A DNA stretch of 64,000 nucleotides from Chitinophagaceae bacterium (GTDB lineage Bacteria; Bacteroidota; Bacteroidia; Chitinophagales; Chitinophagaceae): positions 111,437 to 175,436 of the forward strand of contig CANGYR010000004.1 of the NCBI GenBank assembly GCA_947458275.1. The letters are read 5' to 3'. The notes below the pieces were generated by a model that saw only the letters and a list, made by a program, of their open reading frames with translations, was not told the origin of the DNA and made no database searches. The position numbers were made by a program, and so were the translations under genes. Positions 55,072 through 63,419 of this stretch are shown here, piece after piece. Each line of letters opens with the position of its first letter. Within the stretch, counting starts at the first letter, position 1.

Positions 55072-55341
55072 ACGGATCACGTCTTTATTCATTTAATTGA
55101 AAATGCTCCATTTAATCGGAATAATAAAAAACTATACGAGGGCGTAGCCGGAAACCTTGTAGCATTTGCTTGCAAACTTTCTTTTCAAAGAGGTGGCATG
55201 GGTTTTGTATCTTTTCATTCAAAGACAAACCTCATCAATCATTATATAAAAACCCTGAATGCAATTCATTTTGGAAATCACTTAATGATTATAAATACTG
55301 AGGCAGCAATGCTACTTGTAAACAAATACTTTAAATCTTAA
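55072..55341 (+). pseudogene. 5'-truncated paralogue of the 54221 gene (module copy 2)
   Basis: Homology to residues ~87-174 of the upstream paralogue: TDHVFIHLIENAPFN, YEGVAGNLVAFACKLSFQRG, FHSKTNLINHYIKTLNAIHF, MIINTEAAMLLVNKYF. No ATG exists; the frame is open only because a TTG in the upstream GTTGAAG array is in register. The first ~85 codons are replaced by tandem array. The nucleotide sequences of the two copies have diverged strongly, so the duplication is old. It is probably non-functional, unless the array supplies a start. Confidence 0.65.
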
Positions 55342-55344
55342 AAA

Positions 55345-55491
55345 ATGAAAATCAAAATCAAAAAACAAGAACTCGACGTGGACTTCATTCAAAGCAGACA
55401 ATTGACAAAGGAAGAAGAAAAAAAAATCAGCGAGTACATCCAAAAACAAAAAAGCAAAGCAAAGAAGCGGGTTCAAAAGGAAGCTGCGTAA
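55345..55491 (+). CDS. Small basic protein of the two-gene module (copy 2)
   Basis: 48 residues: MKIKIKKQELDVDFIQSRQL, then TKEEEKKISEYIQKQKSKAK and a basic tail. It starts 3 bp after the truncated partner. It shares VDFI, R-x-LTK, IS-[DE]-[FY]-I with the 54753 product. It is intact, including an ATG, although its partner is truncated. The function is unknown. Confidence 0.55.
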   Translation: MKIKIKKQELDVDFIQSRQLTKEEEKKISEYIQKQKSKAKKRVQKEAA

Positions 55492-55601
55492 TATCCATCC
55501 ATTATGAAGATAATTGAAGATACCCGCCGTCGCAATAGTAGATTATATAAGAAATAAGAAACAAAAAATAAGGAATAAGGAAGGGATAAAATATCGAATA
55601 T

Positions 55602-55755
55602 TGAATACCCAATGTAGAATGTTGAAGATGGTTGAATATTGTTGAAGATCGTTGAAGAGAAGCGCCTCAACCTATTGAACCCCTTGAACCTCTTCAACCT
55701 CTTCAACTTCTTAAACCTCTGAAACTCATTACCAGAGAAGTTGAAGATGGTTGAA
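55602..55755. repeat. ~150-bp composite repeat, left copy
   Basis: Starts ACCCAATGTAGAATGTTGAAG, continues through a GTTGAAGAT array, the hairpin-like GAGAAGCGCCTC, an AACCTCTTC array and GAAACTCATT, then GAAGTTGAAG. A near-identical copy lies at 57063-57216. The inverse arrays (GTTGAAGAG and CTCTTCAAC) would fold into a long imperfect hairpin. Confidence 0.8.
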
Positions 55756-56180
55756 GTCGTTTAAGAGGTTGAAGATAATTGAAGATCTGCCTGTTTAACC
55801 CCAAACGCTGCGAAGCAGCACCAAACTCCAAACGGCCACGTAGTGACTCCAAACTAGTGTAGAGATTTAAACACTGCCGTAGGCAGAACCGCCGCCTTAT
55901 GTTTTCACGAGCGGCGATTGCATAGAAAATAATGTCGGTAAATAAATTTCAGTAAGTATTTAGGAGCGCCCCGTCTAAGTATTTTTGCAAAAAATGTTAT
56001 TATAATTTAAGCCAATTTGATTTATCAATACTAAAGATTTAGAGAAACTGTTGTTAGTTGTTAGTAATGAAACTTACAAATAATAAAGGATGTTTCCGTA
56101 AGTCAAAAAGAAAGGCTATCGAATATTGTGAGTAAAATCTGATGAGAAAATTTCAAAAAAGAAATGATTTATACAAAATC
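55756..56180. other. Gene-free stretch with dispersed hairpins
   Basis: Includes CTGCGAAGCAGC and GGCCACGTAGTG palindromes, CTGCCGTAGGCAG (55877-55889), and a copy of the CGCCGCCT...TTTTCACGAGCGGCG hairpin (55892-55918). A short open stretch reading KDVSVSQKERLSNIVSKI may be a gene tail remnant; no gene can be supported. Confidence 0.5.
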
Positions 56181-56204
56181 AAAGGGTCGCTTTAGCGACC
56201 CTTT
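56181..56204. terminator. Strong hairpin AAAGGGTCGC/GCGACCCTTT
   Basis: A perfect 10-bp stem with TTTA loop, flanked by A-rich and TTAAAATC sequence. It is a terminator-like structure upstream of the Abi-like gene, possibly the end of a lost gene. Confidence 0.6.
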
Positions 56205-56306
56205 AAAATCTTAAACTTAGTTACGTTGCTTTGCAGCAAGAGGCTTGACTAAGCATCATAATACAAAGCTAAAGATTATTGATGAAATTTAAAAATCAAT
56301 TTATTA

Positions 56307-57014
56307 ATGAAGTTTCAAAAAGTCCAATTATACCTCTCATCACAACGTATTGACAGATATCTTATTGCAACGGGCAATAAAAAAACGAGAGCAGTCAGTC
56401 TTTATAAAGCAAACTTAAAAATAGCCCAATCCTTCCATCCATTATTGGGTGTATTAGAAGTAACGTTAAGGAATCGGATCAATACAATTTTAACGACACA
56501 TTTTTCAGACCCGGATTGGATTACAAATCAAAAAACGGGATTTATGGTTGCCCCTTCTCTTATTCACATTGATCGTAAAACAGGTCGAAGAATTACGAAT
56601 GATTTTCTGAAATCATCTGTAGAGAAATCTGAAAGAAGATTTATACGTTTAGGAGTCCCGATTACATGCGGTAAAATTATTGCAGACCAATCATTAGGGT
56701 TTTGGACCGATTTATTTGAAGTGCATCATTATAAGCTTCTATTGGGTAGGCCCATTAAAGTTTTTACTAACCTTCCTTCCGGGCATGGACGAAGCGATGC
56801 CTGTGACAGACTTAACAAAATAAGACAGTTTAGAAACAGAATAAATCATAATGAGCCGATATGTTTTAACGGAGCTGTTATTGACTTTACATACGTTGAA
56901 GAAGTATATGACGCTATAAGAGAAATATTATCATGGATGGAGCCGGAACTAATAAAATGGGTAAAAGAAATTGACAACGTAAGTACTAATATTGCTCACG
57001 CGAAAACGGTATAA
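56307..57014 (+). CDS. Abi-like (HEPN) protein
   Basis: A 235-residue protein with the Abi_2-type pattern: LIATGNKKTRAVSLYKANLK, HPLLGVLEVTLRNRINTIL, QSLGFWTDLFEVHHYKLL and the HEPN RNase motif RxxxxH in RNRINHNEP (Arg176 to His181). Family knowledge: AbiD/AbiF-like proteins give phage abortive infection, and HEPN proteins often cleave RNA. It has no antitoxin neighbour. It is bounded by two ~150-bp direct repeats, suggesting a mobile or recombining cassette. Confidence 0.82.
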   Translation: MKFQKVQLYLSSQRIDRYLIATGNKKTRAVSLYKANLKIAQSFHPLLGVLEVTLRNRINTILTTHFSDPDWITNQKTGFMVAPSLIHIDRKTGRRITNDFLKSSVEKSERRFIRLGVPITCGKIIADQSLGFWTDLFEVHHYKLLLGRPIKVFTNLPSGHGRSDACDRLNKIRQFRNRINHNEPICFNGAVIDFTYVEEVYDAIREILSWMEPELIKWVKEIDNVSTNIAHAKTV

Positions 57015-57062
57015 TTTTTGAATAGCTTGTGTAAAGTTGAAGTTTGTTGAAGATCCAACAAT

Positions 57063-57216
57063 GAATAACCAATGTAAAATGTTGAAGGTGGTTGAATATT
57101 GTTGAAGATCGTTAAAGAGAAGCGCCTCAACCTATTGAACCTCTTGAACTTCTTCAACCTCTTAAACTTATGAAACCTCTGAAACTCCTTAACATAGGAG
57201 TTGAAAATTGTTGAAG
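57063..57216. repeat. ~150-bp composite repeat, right copy
   Basis: A near-identical direct repeat of 55602-55755, with the same order of GTTGAAG array, GAGAAGCGCCTC centre and AACCTCTTC array. It starts 49 bp after the Abi-like gene. Confidence 0.8.
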
Positions 57217-57539
57217 TCCCGAAAATACTCATCTCCACATCTCCACATCTTCACATTTCCACATCGTCAAATCGTCAAATTGCCGAATTACCCAACATAT
57301 TACCATAAAATAAATGTTTAAAACCCGTCTTTACTTTACCCCTTTTTATTCATAAATTGCTTTTCGAAAACATTATACAAATACAAAGAATTAATCATTT
57401 AGTTGTTGAAAGAATATGGTTACTTCAAATAGCATCTTTTCAGTTATTTGATTTTTAGATAAGCGACTGATTAATTCATTTTTGTATTTACATAATTGTT
57501 TTGCTTTAAAATTTAATTTATCCAATATAGAATGGTGAA
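57217..57539. other. Upstream region of the Ig-repeat protein
   Basis: Octamer arrays (ACATCTCC, CGTCAAAT) to about 57295, then AT-rich sequence holding the presumed promoter. I see no clear TAnnTTTG element or RNA gene. Confidence 0.5.
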
Positions 57540-60500
57540 ATGATGGCTAATATTTTCAAAAAATATTTATTGTTTATTTTTCTGTTGGTTGGTGTGAATG
57601 TATCATTACACGCCCAATGTGTAAGCAGTGCCGATCTCCCTGCATACAATAGCGGGTGGACCAATGGGTCAAATGATGATGCTGCAGGATTTGGACCGTG
57701 GAAATTTACAACAATTGGCGGGGGATCTTTTTTTCTCGCTACTACTGCAAATCCTCAATGCAATATTTTAAATAACGGAAAAGCTTTTGGTATCCTCTCA
57801 ACGACTTTTGGTAACTGCAATGCAAGAAGGGATTTTAATATAGCTATGAATATCGGCGATGTACTTTCTTTTACATACGACAATGCATCAAATCCTATTT
57901 CTAATTCAGGATTTGGGCTTCTCAATGCTTCTGGTCAATTTCTAATTTCTATATCTAATCTTGATCCTTTTTATTTCAATTCTTCAATAACAAAAACCAT
58001 TAATGGAATTAAGGTTGCTATCGCTTATACAGGATTAAATAATTATTCCTGTTCTATTACTAACCTTGCTACAAATGAGACCTTTTACACATCCGGTACT
58101 TTTTTAAATAACACAGATAATATTCCAAAAGCATTTATATTATTTTCAGATAGAACTGGACTTACTCCAACATCTGAAACTTACATAAACAATCTTTCTC
58201 TATTGAGCCCAGCTATCGTCGCTGAGTCTAACTTTGCTACTCAAACGACCTGCCAGAATTTTTCGCCAAAAACATTATCGGTTAATGCTTATGGTACCGG
58301 ATTAACCTATCAGTGGTTTGAGAATTCCACCAGATCAACCACAGGTGCAACTCCTATCAGTGGCGCAACAACCAGCACATACACACCATCAACAACAACT
58401 CCCGGGACTAAATTTTACTATTGCATTGTCAGCTCCGGAGCGACAGGTTGTCCTACCGTAAGAAGCAATATATCCGGTGCAGTGATAGTAAATCCATTCA
58501 GCGTATCTGCGGCATCAATCAATCCAACAGTTTGTATCAACAACCCAATTCCTGCCATCAACCATAATACTATCGGGGCTACCGGCATTTTAAACAATAA
58601 TATTGCCGGAGCCAATGGACTGCCTGCCGGCGTTAAAGCAGTCTGGGCATCAAACACCATTACCATCAGCGGTACTCCAACAGTGTCCGGTATATTTAAT
58701 TACAACATACCTTTAACCGGCGGCTGCAGCTTAAGTGCTACCGGAACCATCACCGTCTCTCCTGCTTCTGTCGGCGGATCCATTGCAGGCAGTACCACTG
58801 TTTGCTCCGGCACAAATTCAACTACTTTAACTTTGAGTGGAAATACAGGATTGATTACAAGTTGGGAATCATCTACGGATAAATTCGCCACTGCAGGAAC
58901 GAGTATTGCCAATACAACTGCCTCATTAACAGCAACCAACTTAACAGCCACTACTTCTTACAGAGCTGTTATCTCCAGCGGAGCATGCCCTTCCTTCAAT
59001 AGCGCAACAGCTACAGTAAATGTTTCTCCTTCTTCTGTTGGCGGAACTATTGCAGGCAGCACCACTGTTTGTTCAGGAACGAACTCCACTACGCTATCAT
59101 TGAACGGCATAACGGGAACTGTCACCCGATGGGAATCATCTACAGATAATTTCACCACTGCCACAAGTATTGCCAATACCACCAATACATTAACAGCCAC
59201 TAACCTGACAGCCACCACTGCTTACAGAGCTGTTGTGACCAGTGGGGTATGTCCTGCCACTAACAGCGCAATCGCCACCATAACCGTCTCTCCTGCTTCT
59301 GTTGGCGGAACTATTGCAGGCAGCATAACTGTCTGTACCGGAACAAACTCCACCACGCTTACCTTAAGTGGCATAACGGGTACGGTCACCCGATGGGAAT
59401 CATCTATAGATAACTTCTCCACTGCCGGCACAAGCATCGCGAATACAACAAACACATTAACAGCAACCAACTTATCTGCAACTACATACTACAGAGCTGT
59501 TATCACCAGCGGAGCATGTGCTGATGTAAATAGTGCAACCGCTACTATAACCGCCTCTCCTGCTTCTGTTGGCGGCACTATTGCAGGCAGCGCATCTGTC
59601 TGTACCGGAACAAATTCCACCACGTTAAACTTGAGCGGAATAACGGGAACGGTCACGCGCTGGGAATCATCTTTGGATAATTTTGCTACAGCAGGAACGA
59701 GTATATTCAATACAACCACATCATTAACAGCAACCAACTTAACAGCCACTACCTCTTACAGAGCTGTTATCTCCAGCGGCGCTTGTGCCGATGCCAATAG
59801 CGCAACCGCTACAGTAACTGTCTCTCCTGTTTCTTTCGGCGGATCCATTGGAGGAAGTACAACTGTCTGTACCGGTACTAATAGTACTACTTTAACTTTG
59901 AGTGGAATAACGGGGACGGTTACACGTTGGGAATCATCAACGGATAATTTTGCCACAGCTGGAACTGCAATTACTAATACAACTTCCACATTCACAGCAA
60001 CCAACTTATCAGCCACTACCTCTTACAGAGCTGTTATCTCCAGCGGCGCATGTGCTGATGCCAATAGTGCAACAGCCACCATAACCGTCTCTCCTGCTTC
60101 TGTTGGCGGATTTATTGCAGGCAGCACAACTGTTTGTGCCGGAACTAATTCAACTACTTTAACGCTGAGTGGCAATACAGGTACTATTAAAAGTTGGGAA
60201 TCATCAACCGATAATTTCGCCACTGCAGGAACAGCTATTGCCAATACAACCTCCACATTAACCGCAAGCAATTTAACTGCAAATACATCTTACAGAGCTG
60301 TTGTTACCAGCGGAGCTTGTGCTGATGCAAACAGTGCCACAGTTGCAATCACTGTTACTCCCGGTCCTATTGGCGGATCCATTGCCGGCAATACAACTGT
60401 CTGTACAGGAACTAATAGCACTACTCTAACTTTGAGCGGAATTACAGGTTCCGTAACACAATGGGAATCATCAACGGATAATTTTGCCACCGCAGGCACA

Positions 60501-62945
60501 AGCATCGCTAATACTACCAACACATTGACGATAACCGACATAACAGCCACTACTTCCTACAGAGCCGTTGTGAGCAGTGGTGCATGTCCTGCCGTCAATA
60601 GCACTACCGCCACCATTAATGTGTCCCCTGCTTCCATAGGTGGAACTGTTGCCGGCAGTACAACTGTCTGTACCGGCATAAATTCCACCTCTTTAACTTT
60701 AGGTGGATTTACGGGTAATGTTATCCGATGGGAATCATCATTGGACAATTTCGCCACTGCAGGAACCAACATTGCCAATACTACCGCCACATTAACGGCA
60801 TCCAACTTATCTGCCACTACTTCTTACAGAGCAGTTGTCAAAAGCGGGGCCTGTGCTACAGATAACAGCACAAGTGCTACTGTAACTGCCATTCCTGCTC
60901 CTGTTGGCGGATCCATTGCCGGCAGCACTACTGTATGTACCGGTACAAATTCTACCGTACTGACGTTGAGCGGCATAACAGGAACGGTAAACCGATGGGA
61001 ATCATCATTAGATAATTTCGCTACTGCGGGAAATGTTATCTCCAATACCACCAATACATTTACTGCTAACAACTTAACGGCTTCCACTAATTACAGGGCT
61101 ATTGTTACCAATGGTGCTTGTCCTGATGCCAATAGTACAACCGCCGCCATAACCGTATCTCCTGCTTCTGTGGGTGGGTCCATTTCAGGCAGTACTACTG
61201 TCTGTGCCGGCACAAACTCCACCTCACTGACTTTGAGTGGCATAACGGGAACGGTCACACGATGGGAATCCTCTCTCGATAATTTTGCTACTGCAGGAAC
61301 GAGTATCGCCAATGCAACTTCTACATTTACGGCATCTAACTTAACAGCCACTACCTCTTACAGAGCTATTGTCAGCAGCGGAGCATGTACTGATGCAAAT
61401 AGTGCAACCGCTACCATAACCGTCTCCCCTGCTTCTGATGGCGGATCAATTGCAGGCAGCACAACTGTTTGTACCGGAACAAATTCAACCACTTTAACTT
61501 TGAGTGGAAATACTGGATCCATTACTCGCTGGGAATCATCTACGGATAATTTTGCCACTGCCGGTAAAAGCATAGCCAATACAAGCAACACGCTAACCGC
61601 AACCGATTTAACAGCCACTACCTCTTACAGGGCTATTGTCAGTAGCGGAGTTTGTTCTGAAGTGAGCAGTTCATCCGCCACCATCACCGTGTCTCCTGCT
61701 ACTGTAGGTGGGTCCATAGCCAGCAGTACCACTGTCTGTACCGGAACAAATTCAACCGTACTTACATTGAGTGGAAATACAGGTTCTGTTGCACGATGGG
61801 AATCATCTTTAGATAACTTCACCACTGCAGGAACGAATATTGTCAATACTAGCAACACATTAACAGCAACCGACTTAACTGCAAACACTTCTTACAGGGC
61901 TGTTATCGCCAGCGGTGTTTGTCCGGAAGTAAATAGTGCTTCGGCTGCGATAACCGTTACGCCTGCTCCCGTTGGAGGATCGATGGCCGGCAGCACCAAT
62001 GTTTGTATCCTGGAAAATTCCGCCACGTTGACTTTGAGCGGATTTACAGGTTCTGTCACGCGCTGGGAATCATCTGAAGATAACTTTGCTACTGCCGGAA
62101 CGAGCATTGCCAATACCGGTAACACATTTACGGCCACCAACTTAAAAACTACCACTTCCTATAGAGCTGTGATCAGCAGCGGTGTTTGTCCGGATGTAAC
62201 GAGTGCGGCAGCAACTATTTCTGTAAATTCAAACCCCGTCGTTCCTCAATTCAATCCGATTCCCAATGTTTGTATCAACAGCTCTCCTGCCCCAGTATTT
62301 CCTACGGTATCAAATGACAATATAGCCGGCACATGGAGTCCTGCGAATGTGAGCACCACCTCCGATGCCACCTATACCTTTACCCCTGCACCCGGACAGT
62401 GTGCTGTCGGTACTACAATGGATGTCAAAGTTGTATTGAATCCTGTGGTAGAAATAAGCGAACCGTTTATACAAGTATTAAGAGGACAATCTGTCACACT
62501 CATCAGCAAGGTATTGGGGACCAATAGTTTCAGATGGTCGCCTATTACAGCCATCACCAATGAAAACACATTATCTCCGGTTGTAAGTCCGCCGAATGAC
62601 ATCACCTATACACTTACGGCCACAACCGAAGACGGCTGTGTTGCAAAAAAATCGGTGAAGATTGTAGTGCTGGACGACCTGATCATCCCCACTGCATTTT
62701 CTCCCAATGGAGATGGTGTGAATGACCGGTTTGTGATACAGAATATTGAGAAGTACACGAATGCAACGATAGATATCTTCAACCGCTCAGGGCAGCTTTT
62801 GAAAAGATATGCCGGCGGCTATACTACCCCGTGGGATGGAAAGATTAATGGCATGGATGCTCCTGTAGGAACTTATTTTTATGTAATTACGCCCAATGCG
62901 GGCAATAGAAAAATTTTGTCAGGGAGTGTGACGATAATTCGATAA
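57540..62945 (+). CDS. Giant secreted protein with 13 Ig-like repeats and T9SS type B domain
   Basis: 1801 residues. Signal peptide (KYLLFIFLLVGVNVSLHAQ). The N-terminal domain (~30-225) is beta-rich, then an Ig-like segment (TLSVNAYGTGLTYQWFENS) and a putative Ig domain (VWASNTITISGTPTVSGIF). From residue ~411, thirteen tandem units of about 89 residues follow, each with a Cys pair (TTVCTGTNST and SSGACADANS), WESS and SYRAV. The C-terminus (PTAFSPNGDGVNDRFVI through ILSGSVTIIR) is the gliding-motility-associated CHU_C/T9SS type B sorting domain. It is predicted to be exported and attached to the surface as an adhesin or stalk (inference). It is monocistronic. Confidence 0.92.
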   Translation: MMANIFKKYLLFIFLLVGVNVSLHAQCVSSADLPAYNSGWTNGSNDDAAGFGPWKFTTIGGGSFFLATTANPQCNILNNGKAFGILSTTFGNCNARRDFNIAMNIGDVLSFTYDNASNPISNSGFGLLNASGQFLISISNLDPFYFNSSITKTINGIKVAIAYTGLNNYSCSITNLATNETFYTSGTFLNNTDNIPKAFILFSDRTGLTPTSETYINNLSLLSPAIVAESNFATQTTCQNFSPKTLSVNAYGTGLTYQWFENSTRSTTGATPISGATTSTYTPSTTTPGTKFYYCIVSSGATGCPTVRSNISGAVIVNPFSVSAASINPTVCINNPIPAINHNTIGATGILNNNIAGANGLPAGVKAVWASNTITISGTPTVSGIFNYNIPLTGGCSLSATGTITVSPASVGGSIAGSTTVCSGTNSTTLTLSGNTGLITSWESSTDKFATAGTSIANTTASLTATNLTATTSYRAVISSGACPSFNSATATVNVSPSSVGGTIAGSTTVCSGTNSTTLSLNGITGTVTRWESSTDNFTTATSIANTTNTLTATNLTATTAYRAVVTSGVCPATNSAIATITVSPASVGGTIAGSITVCTGTNSTTLTLSGITGTVTRWESSIDNFSTAGTSIANTTNTLTATNLSATTYYRAVITSGACADVNSATATITASPASVGGTIAGSASVCTGTNSTTLNLSGITGTVTRWESSLDNFATAGTSIFNTTTSLTATNLTATTSYRAVISSGACADANSATATVTVSPVSFGGSIGGSTTVCTGTNSTTLTLSGITGTVTRWESSTDNFATAGTAITNTTSTFTATNLSATTSYRAVISSGACADANSATATITVSPASVGGFIAGSTTVCAGTNSTTLTLSGNTGTIKSWESSTDNFATAGTAIANTTSTLTASNLTANTSYRAVVTSGACADANSATVAITVTPGPIGGSIAGNTTVCTGTNSTTLTLSGITGSVTQWESSTDNFATAGTSIANTTNTLTITDITATTSYRAVVSSGACPAVNSTTATINVSPASIGGTVAGSTTVCTGINSTSLTLGGFTGNVIRWESSLDNFATAGTNIANTTATLTASNLSATTSYRAVVKSGACATDNSTSATVTAIPAPVGGSIAGSTTVCTGTNSTVLTLSGITGTVNRWESSLDNFATAGNVISNTTNTFTANNLTASTNYRAIVTNGACPDANSTTAAITVSPASVGGSISGSTTVCAGTNSTSLTLSGITGTVTRWESSLDNFATAGTSIANATSTFTASNLTATTSYRAIVSSGACTDANSATATITVSPASDGGSIAGSTTVCTGTNSTTLTLSGNTGSITRWESSTDNFATAGKSIANTSNTLTATDLTATTSYRAIVSSGVCSEVSSSSATITVSPATVGGSIASSTTVCTGTNSTVLTLSGNTGSVARWESSLDNFTTAGTNIVNTSNTLTATDLTANTSYRAVIASGVCPEVNSASAAITVTPAPVGGSMAGSTNVCILENSATLTLSGFTGSVTRWESSEDNFATAGTSIANTGNTFTATNLKTTTSYRAVISSGVCPDVTSAAATISVNSNPVVPQFNPIPNVCINSSPAPVFPTVSNDNIAGTWSPANVSTTSDATYTFTPAPGQCAVGTTMDVKVVLNPVVEISEPFIQVLRGQSVTLISKVLGTNSFRWSPITAITNENTLSPVVSPPNDITYTLTATTEDGCVAKKSVKIVVLDDLIIPTAFSPNGDGVNDRFVIQNIEKYTNATIDIFNRSGQLLKRYAGGYTTPWDGKINGMDAPVGTYFYVITPNAGNRKILSGSVTIIR
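58770..62237 (+). repeat. 13 tandem ~267-bp coding repeats
   Basis: Each unit begins with a codon run for VGG[ST]IAGSTTVC; the second unit is one residue shorter and the first and last are the most diverged. High similarity at DNA level makes unit gain or loss by recombination likely. Confidence 0.9.
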
Positions 62946-63375
62946 TTTGACGATGTGGAGATGTGCTAATGTGCTGATGTGCCGATGTTAAGATGTGAAG
63001 ATTAGGAAATGTGAAGATTCCGCCGCCGCCTCGTGTTTTCACGAGCGGCGATTTAAATCAACCTCTGAAACATCTGAAAAAGGCGTTGAAGAGAAGCGCC
63101 TCAACGGATTTAAATCAACCTCTGAAACCTCTGAAACTTTCAAACCTCTGAAACTCATTACTGGAGATTGTTGAAGATCGTTGAAGGGGTTGAAGTCAAC
63201 CTCTGCAACCTCTGCAACCTCTTCAACCTCTTAAACTTCTGAAACCCATTCCCGGAGAAGTTGATTATGGTTGAAAATCGTTGAAGGACTTGAATAAGCA
63301 GTGTACAGCAACCTTTTGAACTTATTGAACTTTTTGAACCTGTTGAACTTGTTTAACTTGTTTAACAAAAATTCA
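62946..63375. repeat. Intergenic array block right of the Ig-repeat gene
   Basis: GATGTGCTGATGTG octamers, a perfect CGCCGCCTCGTG-TTTT-CACGAGCGGCG hairpin (63022-63049), CCTCTGAAA and GTTGAAGAT arrays with GAGAAGCGCCTC, then TTGAACTTG units up to the GHMP gene. I see no gene in this 474-bp gap. Confidence 0.8.
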
Positions 63376-63386
63376 ACAGTATAATT

Positions 63387-63394
63387 TAACTTCG
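63387..63394 (+). promoter_or_regulatory. Candidate -7 element TAACTTCG before the GHMP kinase
   Basis: TAnnTTCG-type, 25 nt before the ATG; the same octamer precedes pyrB and pyrR. Confidence 0.4.
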
Positions 63395-63419
63395 CCTACC
63401 AAATAACTATTGAAAAAAA

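Noticed and set aside
55054..55341. Intact gene of 95 residues starting at TTG 55054
   Set aside because: The start lies in a repeat array and the homologous N-terminal half is missing, so it is treated as a truncated pseudogene.
55473..55706. Minus-strand 77-residue ORF beginning KRLKRFKGF
   Set aside because: Translation of the composite repeat; the same residues appear in a similar ORF at 56996-57238 from the second repeat copy.
56085..56142. Possible C-terminal remnant reading KDVSVSQKERLSNIVSKI
   Set aside because: Too short, no upstream continuation in frame, and no family assignment possible.
52397..57539. Insertion sequence or prophage in the accessory island
   Set aside because: No transposase, integrase or phage structural gene is visible, and no terminal inverted repeats with target duplications were found by eye.
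58418..62155. Series of ~86-residue minus-strand ORFs spaced 267 bp
   Set aside because: They are the reverse complement of the tandem coding repeats; spacing and identical starts reflect the repeat, not separate genes.
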